Assembly (NCBI RefSeq): GCF_000187465.1
Contig: NZ_GL732439.1
Coordinates: 211,341-275,340, forward strand
From: Streptococcus infantis ATCC 700779
Lineage (GTDB): Bacteria; Bacillota; Bacilli; Lactobacillales; Streptococcaceae
DNA: 64,000 nucleotides
Reading direction: 5' to 3'
Shown here: piece after piece, positions 29,109-38,090 of the stretch
How the letters are laid out: every line of letters begins with the position of its first letter
How positions within the stretch are numbered: position 1 is the stretch's first letter
Position numbers and translations under genes: made by a program
The notes under the pieces: model-generated
The model's database searches: none
Told to the model about the DNA's origin: nothing
Seen by the model: the letters and a program-made list of their open reading frames with translations, nothing else

Positions 29109-29801
29109 ATGCATCATTTTATTACAAGAACCCAAACGACGCCACCGCCTATTCCGATTTTTTGGTATGGAGTTATGATAGGCCTTCTCGCCTTGTCTAT
29201 TTATGCTTCTCTTACTTACTACAAAAATCCCAAATTTGTTCGATTGTTTAAGTGGATTCAAATAGCGCAATTGCTAGCTCTTTATACTTGGTATATAGGT
29301 TTTAGCATTCCATTTTCGAACAGCCTGCCTCTTTACCATTGCCGTTTGGCCATGTTCGCGGTTGTTTTCTTACCTGACAAATGGAAAACCAAGCAGTATT
29401 TTGCCCTTATGGGAGCCAGCGGCGCAGTATTTGCTTTAGGCTATCCTGTTTTTGACCCCTATGATTTCCCTCATATTACCAGCTTTTCTTTCCTGATTGG
29501 CCATTATGCTCTCTTGGTCAATTCCCTGGTCTATCTCATGAATCACTACGATAAAAACCTACTTAAAAAGTATCGAATTATCGCCTACACTTTTATTCTC
29601 AACATTTTCCTAGTTGGGGTCAATCAAGTAACAGGTGGGAATTACGGACTCTTGAATACGACGCCGTTTATTCCAGATGCCCCTATATGGATAAAGTATC
29701 TTCTGGTTTCAATCATTCTTTCTTCAGCCTTAGTGCTCTTTGATATTTTGTTTAAAAAACGTTGGGAAAAGAAAATTGCTCTAGAAAAAATAAAATTTTG
29801 A
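29109..29801 (+). CDS. YwaF/TIGR02206-type integral membrane protein, copy 2
   Basis: 230 residues, the same architecture as the preceding gene: LPLYHCRLAM, YPVFDPYDFPH, GHYALLVNS and VTGGNYGLL line up position for position with copy 1, while the rest is diverged, so the duplication is old. AAGGAG precedes ATG 29109. The pair shares one promoter and one terminator and might act as a heterodimer. Function unknown. Confidence 0.72.
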   Translation: MHHFITRTQTTPPPIPIFWYGVMIGLLALSIYASLTYYKNPKFVRLFKWIQIAQLLALYTWYIGFSIPFSNSLPLYHCRLAMFAVVFLPDKWKTKQYFALMGASGAVFALGYPVFDPYDFPHITSFSFLIGHYALLVNSLVYLMNHYDKNLLKKYRIIAYTFILNIFLVGVNQVTGGNYGLLNTTPFIPDAPIWIKYLLVSIILSSALVLFDILFKKRWEKKIALEKIKF

Positions 29802-29852
29802 AGAGATTGTAACTAGCGATACAAAATAAATATTGAATAAAAGAATCTTATG

Positions 29853-29882
29853 AGCAGGTCTAGTATCTTGACCTGCTTTTTC
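29853..29882 (+). terminator. Terminator of the YwaF-like pair
   Basis: AGCAGGTC-N9-GACCTGCT followed by TTTTTC. Confidence 0.87.
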
Positions 29883-29894
29883 TTGTGTAAGCAA

Positions 29895-29923
29895 TTGAAA
29901 AACTCTCTAAAATCCGATATAAT
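29895..29923 (+). promoter_or_regulatory. prfC promoter
   Basis: TTGAAA (29895-29900), 17-bp spacer, TATAAT (29918-29923), about 85 nt leader. Confidence 0.78.
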
Positions 29924-30010
29924 GGAGTGTTGAAAGGAATGTTAGGGTCCGATGTAATAAAGAGTGATTATAAATTGAAATCATTAAAAAAGTAGAAAGA
30001 AAGAGAACTT

Positions 30011-31555
30011 ATGAGTATTCAAGAAGAAATTAAGAAACGCCGTACCTTTGCCATCATCTCTCACCCGGACGCGGGGAAAACAACCATTACTGAGCAATTG
30101 CTCTATTTTGGGGGAGAGATTCGTGAGGCAGGTACTGTAAAAGGGAAGAAAACAGGAAACTTTGCTAAGTCAGACTGGATGGATATCGAGAAACAACGTG
30201 GGATTTCGGTAACCTCATCTGTCATGCAGTTTGACTACGATGGGAAACGGGTAAACATCCTAGACACTCCAGGACACGAGGACTTTTCAGAAGATACCTA
30301 TCGTACCTTGATGGCGGTGGATGCTGCGGTCATGGTAGTGGACTCTGCCAAGGGTATCGAGGCCCAAACCAAAAAATTATTTGAGGTTGTCAAACACCGC
30401 GGGATTCCAGTCTTTACCTTTATGAACAAGCTGGACCGTGACGGTCGTGAACCACTAGATCTCTTGCAAGAATTGGAAGAAGTCTTGGGTATTGCAAGTT
30501 ATCCAATGAACTGGCCAATCGGGATGGGGAAGGCCTTTGAGGGGCTCTATGATCTCTATAACCAACGTTTGGAACTCTACAAAGGGGATGAACGTTTTGC
30601 CAGCCTAGAAGATGGCGATAAACTCTTTGCCAGCAACCCATTCTACGAACAAGTGAAAGAGGATATCGAACTCTTGAATGAAGCAGGAAATGAATTCTCA
30701 GAGGAAGCCATTCTTGCAGGTGATTTGACACCAGTCTTCTTTGGCTCGGCCTTGACTAATTTTGGGGTGCAGACCTTCCTTGAAACCTTCCTTAAGTTTG
30801 CTCCAGAACCTCATGGACACAAGAAAACAGACGGAGAAATTGTTGATCCTTATGACAAAGACTTCTCAGGATTTGTCTTTAAAATTCAAGCCAACATGGA
30901 CCCTCGACACCGTGACCGCATCGCATTTGTTCGAATTGTATCGGGTGAATTTGAGCGCGGTATGAGTGTCAATCTCCCTCGTACTGGTAAGGGAGCTAAA
31001 CTTTCTAATGTCACCCAATTTATGGCGGAAAGTCGTGAAAATGTGACCAATGCCGTAGCAGGAGATATCATCGGAGTTTATGATACAGGGACCTACCAGG
31101 TTGGAGATACGCTTACTGTTGGCAAAAACAAGTTTGAGTTTGAACCACTACCAACCTTCACGCCTGAGATTTTCATGAAAGTTTCGCCTAAGAACGTTAT
31201 GAAACAAAAATCCTTCCACAAGGGAATGGAACAGTTGGTACAAGAAGGAGCCATCCAGCTTTATAAGAATTACCAAACAGGTGAGTATATGCTAGGTGCT
31301 GTTGGACAACTCCAGTTCGAAGTCTTTAAACACCGTATGGAAGGCGAGTATAACGCTGAAGTTGTCATGACTCCAATGGGTAAAAAGACAGTTCGTTGGA
31401 TTAAACCAGAAGATTTAGATGAACGCATGTCTTCAAGTCGAAACATCTTGGCAAAGGACCGCTTTGACCAACCTGTCTTCCTTTTCGAAAATGACTTTGC
31501 CCTCCGCTGGTTTGCGGACAAGTATCCAGATGTGGAGTTGGAAGAAAAAATGTAA
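30011..31555 (+). CDS. prfC: Peptide chain release factor 3
   Basis: 514 residues, translational GTPase that recycles RF1/RF2 from the ribosome. G1 [12 protein letters not shown] (about 18-29), switch with RGISVTSS, G3 DTPGHEDF, G4 NKLDRDG. The last third carries the RF3-specific domain III ([19 protein letters not shown]). Conserved immediately after the gat genes region in streptococci. Own promoter. Confidence 0.96.
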   Translation: MSIQEEIKKRRTFAIISHPDAGKTTITEQLLYFGGEIREAGTVKGKKTGNFAKSDWMDIEKQRGISVTSSVMQFDYDGKRVNILDTPGHEDFSEDTYRTLMAVDAAVMVVDSAKGIEAQTKKLFEVVKHRGIPVFTFMNKLDRDGREPLDLLQELEEVLGIASYPMNWPIGMGKAFEGLYDLYNQRLELYKGDERFASLEDGDKLFASNPFYEQVKEDIELLNEAGNEFSEEAILAGDLTPVFFGSALTNFGVQTFLETFLKFAPEPHGHKKTDGEIVDPYDKDFSGFVFKIQANMDPRHRDRIAFVRIVSGEFERGMSVNLPRTGKGAKLSNVTQFMAESRENVTNAVAGDIIGVYDTGTYQVGDTLTVGKNKFEFEPLPTFTPEIFMKVSPKNVMKQKSFHKGMEQLVQEGAIQLYKNYQTGEYMLGAVGQLQFEVFKHRMEGEYNAEVVMTPMGKKTVRWIKPEDLDERMSSSRNILAKDRFDQPVFLFENDFALRWFADKYPDVELEEKM

Positions 31556-31761
31556 CTCAGTACCAACAATTGGAACTAAAGTTCCTAATTGTTGGACGCT
31601 AGTCGCTATTCGGCGAACTAGCTAACTGCCTTACTAACTACGTTTGGCAAATATAATCGATTTGCCAAACTCTGTGTCGTAATCTAATAAACGGTAACAG
31701 TTAAAAAGTGGATTAGCTACCTGCCTCATTAACTTAGTTTGGAATCACTCAAAGAATAAAC
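31556..31761. other. Structured non-coding stretch after prfC with hairpins and a degenerate direct repeat
   Basis: Three strong inverted repeats follow each other: CCAACAATTGGAAC with its complement (31563-31595, one bulge), GCTAGTCGC with GCGaACTAGC (31598-31622) and GTTTGGCAAAT with ATTTGCCAAAC (31642-31670). A 29-bp segment at 31619-31647 recurs at 31714-31742 with 24 of 29 matches. No ORF of note. It could be a decayed dispersed repeat, a small RNA or a 3' UTR element of prfC. Confidence 0.5.
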
Positions 31762-31799
31762 AAAAAGACTAGAAATTAGATATATTTCTAGTCTTTTTA
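31762..31799. terminator. Bidirectional terminator between prfC and the third CPBP gene
   Basis: AAAAAGACTAGAAAT pairs perfectly with ATTTCTAGTCTTTTT, with A- and T-runs on the two sides. Confidence 0.88.
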
Positions 31800-31830
31800 T
31801 TTTAAATTATATTAGTAGTGGAACTTCTAT

Positions 31831-32535
31831 TTATTGAAAAGCATCTATACCAACAACTTTGATAAGGAATGTAAGGAGGATAAGCAATAGAATGCTGACT
31901 CCATTATTCACTAGGTGCAGTAAGATAGACATCTCTAGACGTTTGGTGCGATAAGCAGTCCAAGTTAAGACTGCAGACATCCAGCCATAGATCAAGAAAG
32001 AAGGAAGATTATTTGGGATATGGGCTATAGTGAAGAGAAACCAACCTAAAATATATCCAATTTTCTCGTATCCTTCGAAGAGTTTAGTAGGGATGATACC
32101 TCGACAGATAACTTCCTCACAAATAGGTGCCACTAGGGCAACCACGAAAATGCTGGAAATTAGAGAGCTTTCTGACATGATGCTATTGATAGCCTCTTGA
32201 TTCGAAGTAGTTGTTTGCTTCAGAAGTTGTAACCAAATCGCACCAATCAGATTTCCTGTGACAATGGCTACATAACTAAGAGCAATTCGAGGGGCGTCAT
32301 TAATAGTAAAGAGTTTTGATTTTAGATTTAATAACTTACTTTTGTGAGCACCATATAAAAAGAGTGTAACAACAGCAGTAGAGACAAGTCCCACTATTAG
32401 AGATGACCAGATAGATCCAAGTTGCGTTTTTTGAAGTAACATTAAAGTCACGATAGGAACTTGCGATAGGCACATAGCGACAAGAAAGATTCCTAGCCAA
32501 ATCAATCGTTTACGATAATCTTTTAAAAAATTCAT
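31831..32535 (-). CDS. CPBP family intramembrane metalloprotease (third copy)
   Basis: 234 residues, about seven hydrophobic segments. Motif 1 EEVICRGIIPTK, motif 2 FTIAHIPNN, motif 3 LLHLVNNGVSI. GGAG ribosome-binding site before ATG 32535. It is the most Abi-like of the three. It lies beside an uncharacterised membrane protein transcribed the same way. No bacteriocin precursor with a double-glycine leader is visible nearby. Confidence 0.8.
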   Translation of the reverse strand: MNFLKDYRKRLIWLGIFLVAMCLSQVPIVTLMLLQKTQLGSIWSSLIVGLVSTAVVTLFLYGAHKSKLLNLKSKLFTINDAPRIALSYVAIVTGNLIGAIWLQLLKQTTTSNQEAINSIMSESSLISSIFVVALVAPICEEVICRGIIPTKLFEGYEKIGYILGWFLFTIAHIPNNLPSFLIYGWMSAVLTWTAYRTKRLEMSILLHLVNNGVSILLLILLTFLIKVVGIDAFQ

Positions 32536-32594
32536 TCATATATCTCCTAAAAATTTATTTCATTATAGCATACTTCTGACAGGAATTCTATTAA

Positions 32595-33221
32595 CTACCA
32601 GAACATAAGCGTAGATAAAACAAGTAAGATGTTTCGAATTAAATGACTATAGAAGGATAAATCTTGTCTTAAGGTTTTAGGAAATAAAAAGTTTAGAAAG
32701 CTGACTCCCAAAAGGATATAAAAACTGACAGAAAGAATGGTTAAAGGATTGTGCAGAAAAAATAAACTAAGAAAGATAAGGGTTGTTAGCCTGCCTGTCT
32801 TTTTATGAGTTGGTAATTTTCTCCATTTGTTTAACGGCAGAAAGGTAGCAATATCAAGTCCGAAAAGGAAAAAGAAAGAGATGAGTAACAAGTCAACGAT
32901 TTCTTTTTGTAGTAGAGTGTCAGTGCTTATGCTTTCAAACAAAATAAAACATACTCCAGCAAGGTTAATGATAACCATGCTGCTATACAATAAAAAGAAG
33001 GATCGACTACGATTGTGTAGCTGACTATTCACATAATCATGTCCTGAAAGATAGTGGATAAATGTACAGATACCTGCTAAAAACAGTAAGAGAAGTAAAA
33101 AGTAAAAGCAGGATTGTTTGAGTGTTAAAGCAATACCAGGCCAAACTAAGCAACTACAGCAGCCTAAATATACCAAGGAAATCAATAAAAGAAGTTGGAT
33201 TGATTTGTTCATTTTTTCCAT
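32595..33221 (-). CDS. Polytopic membrane protein of unknown function
   Basis: 208 residues, highly hydrophobic, about six helices (10-30, 37-55, 76-95, 108-125, 146-165, 170-185), Leu/Phe-rich. A short Lys/Arg loop (NKWRKLPTHKKTGR, about 131-144) is probably cytoplasmic. No motif recognised. Separated by about 60 bp from the CPBP gene in the same orientation, so co-transcription is possible. Confidence 0.5.
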   Translation of the reverse strand: MEKMNKSIQLLLLISLVYLGCCSCLVWPGIALTLKQSCFYFLLLLLFLAGICTFIHYLSGHDYVNSQLHNRSRSFFLLYSSMVIINLAGVCFILFESISTDTLLQKEIVDLLLISFFFLFGLDIATFLPLNKWRKLPTHKKTGRLTTLIFLSLFFLHNPLTILSVSFYILLGVSFLNFLFPKTLRQDLSFYSHLIRNILLVLSTLMFW

Positions 33222-33335
33222 ATAAAACCCCTACGTTTTTTTAAAATTATAACTAAAATGATTCATGAAAAATCATCATTTTCTCAAGTGTTATTTTTTG
33301 ACTCTCAACTGTCTTTTAAAAATCTTATCAACAGA

Positions 33336-33375
33336 AAAAAACATCCCTCATTTTTTGAGGGATGTGCTTTTTGAT
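33336..33375. terminator. Terminator after trkH
   Basis: ACATCCCTCA-N5-TGAGGGATGT flanked by an A-run and a T-rich side. It reads best on the minus strand, ending the trkA-trkH transcript. Confidence 0.85.
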
Positions 33376-33385
33376 AATAACATTG

Positions 33386-34825
33386 CTAACGCTTAGACCA
33401 GGTTCGCTTCATAAAGAGTAATATGATTGGATAAATTTCAAGACGTCCTGCAATCATTGCAAAGGATAGGAGGAGTTTTGAAAATGGACTAAAAATTGAG
33501 AAACTTGCAGTTGTTCCGAGAATTGGGCCGATATTGTTAAAGCAACTAAAAACGGCACTCGTAACAATCATTAAATTGTCAGCATCTAAACTGATAATGA
33601 ACATTAAGCTGAGTAGAATCATGACGTAAACTACAAAGTACTTGAGAATCTTGTGCTGGGTATCCTTATCAATTACCGTTTGGTTAACATGGAGAGTTAA
33701 AACACGGTGAGGGGATATGGTAGACAAAAATTGATTTTTAGCAATTTTAGCTAGAATAACTCCACGCATCACTTTGAGACCACCAGCAGTAGATCCAGCA
33801 GAACCACCAATCGCCATCAACATCAGTAGGATATACTGAGAAAACAAAGGCCAATTGGTTATGTTTCCGTAACCGAAACCAGTTGTAGTGATGATATTAG
33901 AAACTTGGAAGAAGGCCATCTCAAAACTTTGTGAAACGCCACTATAAAGGTGGAGTGTATTGAGAGTAATTAAGCCGGTAGAAACGACGACAATCAAGAG
34001 ATAAGCACGAAGCTCCTCATCGAAAAAGAATTCCTTGACTCGACGAAGCATGAGATAGTAGTAGAGGTTGAAGTTGACACCAAACATCAAGACCCCAACA
34101 CTCGTCAGATAGGTAATGAGAGAACTGTGATAGTGGGCAATTCCATCATTATAAACAGTAAAGCCACCTGTACCAGCAGTACCCATAGCGATGACAAAAC
34201 TATCGTAGAGTGGCATCCCAGCAAGGTAATAAATAATTACAAAGAGGGCAAACATAGCCAGGTAGAGGATATAAAGAATTTGAGCTGTATTTTTTAGCTT
34301 AGATACAACCTTACCAAATACTGGTCCAGGAACCTCTGCCTTCATAACCTCTAAGTGACTGTTTTTTGCATTGTCCATGATAGCTAGGGCAAAAACCAGC
34401 ACCCCCATCCCTCCGATAAGGTGAGTAAAACTCCTCCAAAATAGAAGGGAACGGCTTAAGACAGAAACATCATTTAAAATGGTTGCTCCCGTTGTTGTGA
34501 AGCCAGAACTAATCTCAAAGAAGGCGTCTATCATATTGGGAATTTGTCCTGAAAAGACAAATGGAAGGGCACCAAAGAATGACCAGAGAATCCAACAGAG
34601 AGCTACAATTAAGACCCCTTCTTTTGCATAGATTCGCTGTTTTTTAGGCTTACTGATAATTCCCAGAAGACCTAGAACAACAAGGATTCCGATGGTAGAG
34701 AAAAGAGCTGTAAAAACTTGACTCGATTCTCGATAATAAAGAGCAATGCTAACTGGAACTAAGAGTAGACCAGCCTCGATCAAGAGTAGCTTTGCAAGAA
34801 GAAATCGTACCATACTTCTATTCAT
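33386..34825 (-). CDS. trkH: TrkH/KtrB-family potassium uptake channel subunit
   Basis: 479 residues. K+ channel-like membrane subunit with four repeated pore loops, each with a filter glycine: SGFTTTGATI, GTAGTGGFTVY, NIITTTGFGYGN and CFNNIGPILG. Works with the cytosolic TrkA regulator encoded just upstream. Whether ions or nucleotides gate it cannot be told from sequence. Starts 3 bp after trkA, RBS within the trkA end. Confidence 0.9.
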   Translation of the reverse strand: MNRSMVRFLLAKLLLIEAGLLLVPVSIALYYRESSQVFTALFSTIGILVVLGLLGIISKPKKQRIYAKEGVLIVALCWILWSFFGALPFVFSGQIPNMIDAFFEISSGFTTTGATILNDVSVLSRSLLFWRSFTHLIGGMGVLVFALAIMDNAKNSHLEVMKAEVPGPVFGKVVSKLKNTAQILYILYLAMFALFVIIYYLAGMPLYDSFVIAMGTAGTGGFTVYNDGIAHYHSSLITYLTSVGVLMFGVNFNLYYYLMLRRVKEFFFDEELRAYLLIVVVSTGLITLNTLHLYSGVSQSFEMAFFQVSNIITTTGFGYGNITNWPLFSQYILLMLMAIGGSAGSTAGGLKVMRGVILAKIAKNQFLSTISPHRVLTLHVNQTVIDKDTQHKILKYFVVYVMILLSLMFIISLDADNLMIVTSAVFSCFNNIGPILGTTASFSIFSPFSKLLLSFAMIAGRLEIYPIILLFMKRTWSKR

Positions 34826-34828
34826 AGC

Positions 34829-36178
34829 TTACCTCTCTAACAGATCATAGATCTTGGTGATATTTGATAATAGTGTGATGACAACTAACTTATCACCGAC
34901 TTGAAGGCTATCTTCACCTGTGGGGAAGATTGTTTTTCCATTGCGAATAATAGCAGCAATTAAAATATCTTTTTTGAGTTTCAATTGAGACAAAGGTTTA
35001 CCAGTCATCTTGTTAGCTTCCTTGATAAGGAATTGAAGAGTCTCAACCTGTCCATTTGCTAGGTGGTGCATCGCTTGAAGATCTGAATATTGGGCATTGG
35101 CACGACCATGGATAAAGTGCATAATCGTATCAACAGCGATGGTTTTTGGTGTGATGATACTAGAAAACTCAGGCGCATGGATAATCTCTAAGAGACTAGT
35201 TCGATTGACCTTAGTGATGTTTTTCTGAACACCCACACTATCCAAGAACATAGATGTAATAATGTTTTCTTCGTCAACTCCAGTAAGGGTTGCGACCGCA
35301 TCGTAGTGTTGGGCACTTTCTTCTAGGAGAATATCTTTTGCAGTTCCGTCCCCTTGTACAATATAGAGTTTTGGATATTTTTGACTGAAAAAGGCAGCTC
35401 TTTCAGGATTGACCTCAATAACCTTGGTATCGATACGACTGTCTTTTAGCATACCTAAGAGATAGTAAGCAATTTTCCCAGCTCCTATGATGAGTAAACT
35501 CTTAACAACTCTGGACTTAATATAGTTGTGGAAGAGCATCATATCGACACGATGTCCTGTCACAAAGATACGGTCTTTATCTTCTAAAATCATATCTCCA
35601 CTAGGAATCATGAGTTTGTGGTCGCGTTCGATAGCACAGACAATAACATTGCCAAACTTTTTACGGAAATCAGCAATAGACATCTGACAAATATTACTGA
35701 AATTTCGTACCTTGAATTCCATTAAGCTGACTAATCCACCTGCAAAACGCTCAACAGAAAGAGCATTGGGGAAGTCTATAATATTAGCGATAGCACGAGC
35801 TGCTAGGAGTTCAGGGTTTACAATGAGTGAAAATCCAAGAATATTTTTTTCTTTAAAGTAAGGGTTGGAATATTCAGGATTTCGTACACGAACAATGGTT
35901 TCCTTTGCTCCCATTTTTTTGGCTAAAACAGCCGAAACCATATTGACTTCGTCGTATTGAGTCATGGCAATGAAAATATCACAATCTTGAACATTGGCTG
36001 CTTCTAACATAGCAAAGTCAGCTCCGTTACCTGCGATTCCCATAATATCAAAACGGCTGGTCAAGTATTTTAGAACAGTTTCGTTCTGTTCAATTAAGAC
36101 AACATCATGGTTGTCAGCAACCAGTGAACGACAGAGGGCAGAACCTACTTTTCCCCCTCCGACAAGAATAATCTTCAT
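34829..36178 (-). CDS. trkA: Trk-type potassium uptake regulator TrkA (two RCK domains)
   Basis: 449 residues, two tandem RCK units. Each has an NAD-binding Rossmann half (GGGKVGSALC at residue 7; IIGAGKIAYYL near 228) and a TrkA_C/RCK_C half (about 135-215 and 365-449). RCK_C domains are common c-di-AMP receptors in Firmicutes, which would link K+ uptake to that second messenger; this is family knowledge, not seen in the bases. First gene of trkA-trkH; weak Shine-Dalgarno. Confidence 0.92.
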   Translation of the reverse strand: MKIILVGGGKVGSALCRSLVADNHDVVLIEQNETVLKYLTSRFDIMGIAGNGADFAMLEAANVQDCDIFIAMTQYDEVNMVSAVLAKKMGAKETIVRVRNPEYSNPYFKEKNILGFSLIVNPELLAARAIANIIDFPNALSVERFAGGLVSLMEFKVRNFSNICQMSIADFRKKFGNVIVCAIERDHKLMIPSGDMILEDKDRIFVTGHRVDMMLFHNYIKSRVVKSLLIIGAGKIAYYLLGMLKDSRIDTKVIEVNPERAAFFSQKYPKLYIVQGDGTAKDILLEESAQHYDAVATLTGVDEENIITSMFLDSVGVQKNITKVNRTSLLEIIHAPEFSSIITPKTIAVDTIMHFIHGRANAQYSDLQAMHHLANGQVETLQFLIKEANKMTGKPLSQLKLKKDILIAAIIRNGKTIFPTGEDSLQVGDKLVVITLLSNITKIYDLLER

Positions 36179-36443
36179 AGTTAGTTAACCTACTTTTTCA
36201 ATATGTCTCTATCATACCTTTTTTTAGAAAAAAATGCACTCAACAACCGACTGTTTCCTTCTTTAATAAAGGGATTAGGGGAATTCGGATAAATATTTTG
36301 CTTTAAACATCATATGCTTATGAAAAAACTTGTTCCGAAAATTCTTAATCAATGTAAATTCTATGATATTGCTTGCTGAAAGTTGAAATTTTAACTTTTG
36401 TAAATATGCTTGTAAAAAAAATGAAAAAATCAAGTCATTTCTA

Positions 36444-36471
36444 TTGACAATCAGGCTGAAAGTGTTATACT
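36444..36471 (+). promoter_or_regulatory. Strong promoter of the trmL leader
   Basis: TTGACA (36444-36449), 16-bp spacer, TATACT (36466-36471). Transcription should start near 36478, about 125 nt before the trmL start codon. The 250 bp between this and trkA (36179-36440) are AT-rich with no ORF. Confidence 0.82.
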
Positions 36472-36477
36472 AAAAAA

Positions 36478-36580
36478 GTAGTTTCGCTGATTTACTTCAA
36501 ACCTGTTGTGAGGTAAGTTAACGATGCCTTAACCACGCTGTTTGCTGAGCTTGACTCCGGGCAGTGTGGCTATTTTTTTG
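36478..36580 (+). promoter_or_regulatory. Structured trmL leader ending in an attenuator, possible 23S-methyl RNA motif
   Basis: The leader can form TTACTTC/GAGGTAA, GTTAA/TTAAC, then CCACGCTG (36533-36540) with CAGTGTGG (36562-36569), enclosing an inner GAG/CTC, followed by seven T (36573-36579). This is a full terminator 20 nt before the RBS of trmL. The 23S-methyl RNA motif described for Lactobacillales lies upstream of genes annotated as SpoU-type rRNA methylases and ends in a terminator; the fit in location and form suggests this is a member. It may equally be a free small RNA. Confidence 0.5.
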
Positions 36581-36602
36581 CACTAGTGAGAGGAAGCAAG
36601 GC

Positions 36603-37106
36603 ATGGCCAATCATATTGTATTGTTTGAACCACAAATTCCACAAAATACGGGAAATATTGCACGAACCTGTGCGGCGACGAATGCGCCCCTTCATATTAT
36701 CAAACCGATGGGCTTTCCGATTGATGATCGTAAAATGAAGCGAGCCGGGCTAGACTATTGGGACAAACTTGAAATCTATTTTTATGATTGTTTAGATGAA
36801 TTTATGAAAAAAATAGATGGTCAACTCTACTTGATTTCCAAGTTTGCAGAAAAGGTCTATTCAGATGCTGACTTCACGATAGAAGGAAACCATTATTTTC
36901 TTTTTGGACGTGAAGATAAAGGTTTGCCTGAGGAATTTATGCGGGAACATCCTGAAAAAGCTCTCAGAATTCCTATGAATGATGAACATGTCCGTAGTCT
37001 CAATGTATCCAATACAGTATGTATGATTGTCTATGAGGCCCTTCGTCAACAAAATTTTGCGGGTCTCGAACTGGTTCATACTTACGAAACGGATAAGTTG
37101 AAATAA
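36603..37106 (+). CDS. trmL: tRNA (cytidine/uridine(34)-2'-O)-methyltransferase TrmL
   Basis: 167 residues, SPOUT fold with a trefoil knot. Methylates the ribose of nucleotide 34 in tRNA-Leu isoacceptors using SAM. Typical segments are [20 protein letters not shown] near the start, [12 protein letters not shown] and the C-terminal knot [27 protein letters not shown] 36603 after GAGG is preferred to the upstream frame extension (36564), which lies inside the terminator. Older annotation calls these rRNA methylases. Confidence 0.93.
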   Translation: MANHIVLFEPQIPQNTGNIARTCAATNAPLHIIKPMGFPIDDRKMKRAGLDYWDKLEIYFYDCLDEFMKKIDGQLYLISKFAEKVYSDADFTIEGNHYFLFGREDKGLPEEFMREHPEKALRIPMNDEHVRSLNVSNTVCMIVYEALRQQNFAGLELVHTYETDKLK

Positions 37107-37126
37107 ATACTGAGAAGAGATAAAAT

Positions 37127-37149
37127 GCTTGCGCTTGCAAGCTTTTTTT
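37127..37149 (+). terminator. Terminator of trmL
   Basis: GCTTGC-gctt-GCAAGC followed by TTTTTTT. Confidence 0.88.
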
Positions 37150-37161
37150 GTTATCATTAGA

Positions 37162-37376
37162 GGGTCTTCAGGGCAGGGTGTGATTCCCGACCGGCGGTAA
37201 ATTTGACTAGCTATTTTAGCTTTCTCTTCGTTGTCTTGTCTCGATATACTTTAAGTATTATCTTCGACTGCGACGTCTAGATAAAACTAAAATATCTTAG
37301 CCAAATAAGTCCGCGAGCGCAAGCTGATGTGGTGAGATTCCACAACCGACAGTATAGTCTGGATGGGAGAAGACGA
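37162..37376 (+). promoter_or_regulatory. FMN riboswitch (RFN element) controlling ribU
   Basis: Conserved blocks in order: TCTTCAGGGCAGGGTGTGAT, TCCCGACCGGCGGTAA, AGTCCGCGAGCG, GGTGAGATTCCACAACCGAC and AGTATAGTCTGGATGGGAGA. The variable arm between GGCGGTAA and AGTCCGCG is about 107 nt (37201-37307) and folds on itself (TATTTTAG with CTAAAATA). FMN binding should turn off ribU downstream, probably through the weak hairpin and T-run near 37422-37456. Confidence 0.97.
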
Positions 37377-37526
37377 AAGGATAGCTTTGTCTATTCGGCT
37401 TCATTGTAATAGAAATAAAACCAGTTTCTTTGTAAGCTTAGGTTGTTTTTTGAGACAGTTAAGAGAGTAGATAGAGAGAAACTTTCCAACTTCTTCTGAT
37501 TTTATAGAAAATTGGAGGAACCTGTT

Positions 37527-38090
37527 ATGACAAACACACGTCGACTTTCGACCATTGCAATTTTATCAGCACTTTCATTTGTGTTGATGTACTTTGACTT
37601 TCCGCTTCTACCGGCAGCAGCCTTTTTAAGGATTGAGTTCAGTATCTTACCAGTTCTTGTAGGTTTGGTAGTCTTGGATTTACCAGCTGCTTTAGGAGTA
37701 CTATTCCTTCGGTCCTTGCTGAAAATCCTTCTGAACAACCAAGGAGTTAGTACCTATATTGGTTTGCCGATGAATATCGTAGCCTTAGGAGTCTTTGTTC
37801 TTGCTTTTGGTCTGATTTGGAAAAAAGAGCGTACAACCATGCGTTTTGTCCTAGCTTCATTAGCAGGGACGATTGGTCTTACTTTAGCCATGTTAGTTCT
37901 AAACTACGTTTATGCTGTACCTTTGTACGCAAAATTTGCTAACTTCGATATAGAGAACATTCTAGGACTTAGTAATTACTTGTTGGCAATGGTCTTACCA
38001 TTTAATTTGATTGAAGGAGTCATCTTTGCCATCTCATTCTGGTTATTATTTGTCCTCTTGAAACCAACTTTGAAATACTATGAAAGATAA
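37527..38090 (+). CDS. ribU: Riboflavin ECF transporter S component RibU
   Basis: 187 residues, six transmembrane helices. Binds riboflavin and delivers it through the shared EcfAA'T energy module (encoded elsewhere). Typical start RRLSTIAILSALSFVLMYFDFP and the second-helix segment LRIEFSILPVLVG. ATG 37527 follows GGAGG; the upstream TTG (37512) overlaps it. Identity is fixed by the FMN riboswitch. Overlaps the next gene by 11 bp. Confidence 0.95.
   Translation: MTNTRRLSTIAILSALSFVLMYFDFPLLPAAAFLRIEFSILPVLVGLVVLDLPAALGVLFLRSLLKILLNNQGVSTYIGLPMNIVALGVFVLAFGLIWKKERTTMRFVLASLAGTIGLTLAMLVLNYVYAVPLYAKFANFDIENILGLSNYLLAMVLPFNLIEGVIFAISFWLLFVLLKPTLKYYER

Noticed and set aside
36179..36440. Possible gene or known riboswitch before the trmL promoter
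   Set aside because: AT-rich, with no ORF, no conserved motif and no strong hairpin that I can identify.
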